The notes under the pieces were generated by a model. The model was given only the letters and a program-made list of their open reading frames with translations, did no database searches and had not been told where the DNA came from. The position numbers and the translations under genes were made by a program. Positions 60,116-64,000 of a stretch of DNA of 64,000 nt are shown piece by piece; within the stretch, counting starts at the first letter, position 1, and every line of letters begins with the position of its first letter. Source of the stretch: Stenotrophomonas maltophilia (lineage in GTDB: Bacteria > Pseudomonadota > Gammaproteobacteria > Xanthomonadales > Xanthomonadaceae); the NCBI RefSeq assembly GCF_039555535.1, contig NZ_CP154630.1, forward strand, positions 2,245,001 to 2,309,000, written 5' to 3'.

Positions 60116-61551
60116 CGATCAACTCCATTGCGGGTGCGTGACAGGGCAACTTCGCCCACCTTGGGATACCAGTCGACGCCGATCGCCTCGCGCGCGGTCA
60201 TCGCCAGGGCAGGATCGGCACCCACGGCGGGCATGGCAGGCGTGGCCACCCACAATCCGCTGGCAGCCTGCTGCAGGCTGACGGCTCGGCTCTCTACGCC
60301 TCCCGGGAACACGGTGCTGGCTGCCGGCGACTGCACGTTGCCGCTGAAGTCGATGCCGGCCAGCGAACTGGCGGTATTGGGCGGGTTGCTGCTAGTGCGG
60401 TTGACGATCAGGTTGCCAGTGAAGCGGCTGTTGCTGGCGGCAACCACGATGCCCTTGGTTTCATCATGGCCGACACCGAAACTGATTTTCGCCACGTCCA
60501 CGAAGGTGTTGCGGCTGATCGTGGCATTCACCACCGGCGCATAGCCGGACAGCGGCGGACTGGCCTGCGCATCCATCACCGCCAGTGCCGAACGGTTGCT
60601 GGACCCGGCCAGCCGTTCGAAGTAGTTGTTGCTGACGGTCTGGTCGGCGTTGATGATGCGTACGCCGCCGGTGCCGGCCTTGTCATCGCCGAGGAAGACG
60701 TTGTCGATCACCCGGTTGCCGTTGCCATGGCGTAGGGTCAGCGCGCCGGCCGAACGGTAGAACACGTTGCCGCGGTAAGTGTTGCCGCCGGACTTGTTGC
60801 TGATGATCTCGGTCTCGCCGTCGCAGCCTTCGAACCAGTTGTTCTCCACCGTGCTGTTGGAATCGCTCAGTGAGCTGTCGCTGGTGCCGACGCGGATCGT
60901 TTCACCACCGTTGACGCCCAGCGACGGGCGCGGCCCGAACCAGTTGTGGTCGATGCGGTGCTGGTTGTCCAGGCCCTGGGTGGCATCGCGCACCACCACC
61001 ACGGTCGGCCCGGCGTTGGTCTTGCCGCGCAACTGGCTGTGATCCAACCGGTTGTTGCTGCCATACAGCGATACCCAGTAGTCCTGGTCGCTGGCATCCG
61101 GGTTGGTGTAGTCATCGATCACCAGGCCGGTGACGCGACTGTTGCTGGCGACGGCCTTGCTCGACTCGCGGAACGCGACCACTGCATCACCCGGCGTATA
61201 GCCGTTGCGGAACACCAGGTTGGACACCTGCAGGTAGTTCCCCGCCAGGCGCAGGTCCGAGCGCCCGCTGAGGACGACCTTGCCGGCGGTCTGCGCGCGC
61301 AGCACGATCGGCGCGGCTGCCGTGCCCTGGGCCTTCAGCAGCAACCGGGCGTCGGTCCAGATGCCGTCAGCCAACACGATCTCATCGCCGGGCTGCAGCG
61401 CCGAGGCGGCGGTAGCGAACTCAGCGACATCGTGGACGAGCCAGCTGGCTGCACTTGCTGCTGAAGTGGTCAGGCACATGGCCAGACCAGTGGCCAGGCA
61501 AAACAGTGATGAATTGTTGTGCGGGTGACGCGCCAGCGAGTGAATGCGCAT
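60112..61551 (-). CDS. Alginate lyase, PL6 family
   Basis: 479 aa. Signal peptide about 1-35 (ends TSAASAASW). Right-handed beta-helix with turn motifs SLYGSNNRLDHSQLRGKT, RIDHNWFGPRP and VENNWFEGCDGETEIISNKSGGNTYRGN ... LTLRHGNGNRVIDNVF. Catalytic Lys253 (SNKSGGN) and Arg274 (LTLRHGN) match Lys250/Arg271 of chondroitinase B with a shift of three. The family acts on alginate (or chondroitin); the adjacent PL17, transporter and kdgK decide for alginate. The ATG at 61551 has GGAAGG upstream. Confidence 0.93.
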   Translation of the reverse strand: MRIHSLARHPHNNSSLFCLATGLAMCLTTSAASAASWLVHDVAEFATAASALQPGDEIVLADGIWTDARLLLKAQGTAAAPIVLRAQTAGKVVLSGRSDLRLAGNYLQVSNLVFRNGYTPGDAVVAFRESSKAVASNSRVTGLVIDDYTNPDASDQDYWVSLYGSNNRLDHSQLRGKTNAGPTVVVVRDATQGLDNQHRIDHNWFGPRPSLGVNGGETIRVGTSDSSLSDSNSTVENNWFEGCDGETEIISNKSGGNTYRGNVFYRSAGALTLRHGNGNRVIDNVFLGDDKAGTGGVRIINADQTVSNNYFERLAGSSNRSALAVMDAQASPPLSGYAPVVNATISRNTFVDVAKISFGVGHDETKGIVVAASNSRFTGNLIVNRTSSNPPNTASSLAGIDFSGNVQSPAASTVFPGGVESRAVSLQQAASGLWVATPAMPAVGADPALAMTAREAIGVDWYPKVGEVALSRTRNGVDR

Positions 61552-61597
61552 GAAATCCTTCCAGGGACGGCCCGGCCGTCGTTTCAGGGTGGGTCTG

Positions 61598-61717
61598 CAT
61601 ACCACTTTCGGGCCTGTTGTAAGCCAGCTTTCGCGCAAAGTCATGCTGCAGAAGCACATTAAATTGCGATCAACTGGTATGGATAAAAGGCATTTGCGCA
61701 GTGACATACCAATTGGT
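61598..61717. promoter_or_regulatory. Candidate ExuR/UxuR-type half-sites in the alginate divergent promoter
   Basis: CATACCA at 61598-61604, TGGTATG at 61675-61681 and CATACCA at 61705-61711, the last extending to the palindrome ACCAATTGGT (61708-61717). The TGGTAT/ATACCA half-site is that of FCD-type GntR regulators of uronate metabolism (ExuR/UxuR: ATTGGTATACCAAT). The sites lie between the divergent PL6 and TonB-receptor genes. No regulator gene is in the window. Assignment is by motif alone. Confidence 0.55.
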
Positions 61718-61792
61718 TGACATTTTCATGTCGACGTGCCGAAGCTGCGTCCCACGCCTGGCATGCAGGCGATCCTTTGGGAGGAGGAAACC

Positions 61793-64000
61793 ATGCGGCG
61801 ACCCGCCGGAGCAGTGCACAGCATCTCGTTGTCCCCCACACCCCTGATCGTGGCGCTGCTCGCCGTGCTGGCGGGCCTGCCCACGGCCCAGGCGCAATCC
61901 AGCAGGGACGCGGCAGGGCAGGATCCCACCACGCTGGACCAGGTGCAGGTCACCGGCATCCGCGAGTCGATGCAGAGTTCGATCAACAAGAAGCGCGACG
62001 ACACGGTCATTGCTGACGTGCTCTCGGCCGATGACATCGGCGATCTGCCGGCGCCCTCGCTGGCCGACGCGATCGAAACCCTGACCGGCGCCGCTTCGAC
62101 CCGCGACAAGACCGGGGCCTCGGAAATTTCCATCCGTGGCCTGGGCGCCTTCCTCAGCAGCACCAACTTCAACGGTCGCGAGATCACCAACGGCAGCGGC
62201 GACCGCTCGGTGAACTTCAACATGTTCCCCGCCGAGCTGATCAATACGGTCGCCATCTACAAGACCTAGCGCGCCGACATCATCGAAGGCGGCGTGGCCG
62301 GCACCATCGGCCTGGAAACGGTGCGCCCACTGGAGTACGGCAAGCGGGCGGCGCAGATCGATCTGCGTGGCAGCTGGGCCGAGTATGACAAGAAGTACCG
62401 CGACGACGACGGCATCGGCTACCGCGGCACCGCCAGCTACATCGACCAGTTCGAATTCGGCAACGGACAGAAGCTGGGCATTTCGCTGGGTTTCCAGCGC
62501 CTGGATGGTACTGATCCGGAAGAGAGCATCACCAGCGGTTCCACCTGGTATGCCTGCGATGGCACGCAGAACGTGGGCAATGCCAACTGCAATGAAGTGT
62601 CCGCGCAGGCCATCGCCAACGGCGCGCCGTACTACCTGGTGCCAAGCAGCCGCATCTACCGGCTCAAGCAGGAGCGCAACGACCGCCAGAGCGAGTTCGC
62701 CGCACTGCAGTGGCGGCCCAATGACGTGGTTGAAGTGAATCTCGACTTCGAACACACCGAGCGCAACTGGTACGAGAACCGCAGCGATCTGAGCCTGTCC
62801 AACGCACGTCGCGGCATCACCCAGCGCGACGTGGACGCAGAGGGCATCGTGCGCCACCTGCATGGCAGCACCTCGATCGACTCCACCTCCAACCGCTACT
62901 GGCGTGGCGAGGAATACACCGGGGGTGGCCTGAACCTGATCCTGCGACCGACCCCGGCCTGGGAGCTGTCCACCGATCTTTCGTACTCGCACACCAATCG
63001 CCTCGATAGCGAGCGCATGACCCGCCTGCGCGCGAACCAGCGCGACGTCAACAATGCCGCCGTGCCCGGCATCAGCAGTGGTGCCACCGGCTACGTGGAC
63101 TATGACTGGGACTGGCACGGCGAAGTGCCCAGTGTTGCGCTGGCGCCGAACTTCGACCCCACCAACTGGGACGCCTACACCGGGGCGGCGCGGGTGACCT
63201 CAAGCGCAACGGAGAACGACCACAGGATCAAGGCCGGCCGCTTCGATGCCAGTTTCATGCCCGAGTCCGGTTTCTTCAGCCGCATCAAGGGCGGCGTGCG
63301 CGCCAGCCAGGCCGACTACCGCCTGCGCGACAATACCCTGGTCACCGACTACGACCAGCGCGTGGCGGCCGACAAGGCGAAGATCATCGCCGCCAACCAG
63401 GCCTGCCGCGCACCGTTCCCCCAGGATGACTTCATGGATGCCGCCAGCGGCAACACGATCTCCTCGTGGGCGTACTTCGATCCGGACTGCCTGTACCAGT
63501 CGTTCCGCGGCAGCCTCGACAGCGGCCTGGATCCGGGTTTCCAGGATCCGAACAATGTCGACATCACCGAGAAGACACGCGCGCTCTATCTGATGGGTGA
63601 GTTCAGCAGCAGCCTGTTCGGCTTGCCGGTGACCGGCAACCTTGGCCTGCGCTGGGTCAAGACCGATGTTCGCTCCGAAGGCGTGCGTACCGGCCTGCGT
63701 ATCGAGGACAACGGTGACGGGACGATCCGCCTGCAACCCACCGGCGAGTACAGCACGCAGGTGTTCAAGGCGGGCAACGACAAGCTGCTGCCCAGCCTCA
63801 ACGCGGCTTTTGAACTGCGCCCGGACGTGTTGCTGCGGGTGGGTGCATATCGCGCGATGTCACGGCCGGATATCGCCGCGCTGGGTGCCGGGCGCACCAT
63901 CAACGTGAGCAGTGATGCCACCTACGGCAATCTGGCCGACGCGCTGGATGACATCAGCGCCAGTGGCAACCCGGCGGCACAGCCGCTGATGTCCTGGAAC
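61793..64000 (+). pseudogene. TonB-dependent receptor of the alginate locus, interrupted by TAG (3' end outside window)
   Basis: From the ATG at 61793 (GGAGGA ribosome site) a signal peptide (about 1-35, LAVLAGLPTAQAQ) and a plug domain of the Xanthomonas/Caulobacter receptor class (LDQVQVTGIRESMQSSINKKRDDTVIADVLSADDIGDLP; FNMFPAELINTVAIYKT) run to TAG at 62267-62269. The same frame continues RADIIEGGVAGTIGLETVRPLEYG and through barrel strands to the window end without another stop. The family usually has Gln or similar at this site, and CAG to TAG is one base. Divergent from the PL6 gene, it should import alginate oligomers; as read, it is truncated. The lesion may be real or a sequence error. 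Confidence 0.88.

Noticed and set aside
62267..62269. TAG read as pyrrolysine or programmed read-through
   Set aside because: No pyl genes or read-through context; the position is Gln-like in the family and a point mutation is simpler.
61670..63118. A 482-codon minus-strand frame antisense to the receptor
   Set aside because: Composition typical of antisense frames in high-GC DNA; the plus-strand receptor motifs are unambiguous.
1..64000. tRNA, rRNA, CRISPR arrays, integrase or transposase genes
   Set aside because: I looked for cloverleaf sequences, evenly spaced direct repeats and transposase/integrase motifs and found none; the SMAG elements are non-coding.

Overview
The window is high-GC, gene-dense DNA with no rRNA, tRNA, CRISPR array, prophage or insertion sequence that I could see. 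Protein families (Xanthomonas-type TonB receptors, LtrA, TraX, PL17/PL6 alginate lyases) and above all the scattered GTAG-headed palindromic repeats, which match the SMAG REP elements described in Stenotrophomonas maltophilia, point to chromosomal DNA of a Stenotrophomonas maltophilia-complex bacterium.

Layout. 1-3.6 kb: a FecI/FecR/TonB-receptor iron-signalling operon under a Fur-like box. 3.7-6.1 kb: small membrane proteins, an LtrA protein, a one-domain EamA transporter and a DUF3224 protein. 6.1-11.8 kb: a magnesium operon (small MgtE-N-like protein, MgtA ATPase, MgtC) followed by a FixL/FixJ-like two-component pair. 12-19 kb: EF-hand lipoprotein, proline iminopeptidase, TraX, a TetR/siderophore-receptor divergent pair and an AlkX-like DNA glycosylase, separated by SMAG repeats. 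19-24.8 kb: a sensor kinase, OmpR-type regulator and membrane protein divergent from macAB. 24.9-34.5 kb: M23-like protein, a GAF-PAS-PAS-GGDEF gene broken by an in-frame TGA, AAG glycosylase, CDF transporter, Inh-type protease inhibitor, and a zinc-ribbon/SPFH membrane module. 34.5-41.7 kb: a complete six-gene functional-amyloid operon (fapA-F order) with a sigma-54 promoter and a divergent sigma-54 activator. 41.7-53.5 kb: mixed genes including a Tat-exported tandem DUF1579-like protein translationally coupled to a beta-propeller lipid/periplasmic protein whose signal peptide is frameshifted in a 7-base homopolymer, LysR and AraC regulators, a secreted nuclease, a CocE/S15 hydrolase and an S41 protease. 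53.5-64 kb: an alginate-utilisation locus (PL6 and PL17 lyases, uronate transporter, reductase, SGNH esterase, KDG kinase) divergent from its TonB receptor, which carries an in-frame amber codon.

Working together: the alginate operon can be read as a full path from polymer (PL6) through oligomer (PL17), import (MFS), reduction (SDR) and phosphorylation (KdgK), with a secreted esterase that may strip acetyl groups from bacterial alginate. The fap operon contains chaperone-like, nucleator-like, fibril, protease, accessory and outer-membrane export components. Three genes in the window are interrupted by single lesions (TGA, TAG, one-base homopolymer shift), which matters for anyone reading phenotype from this strain.
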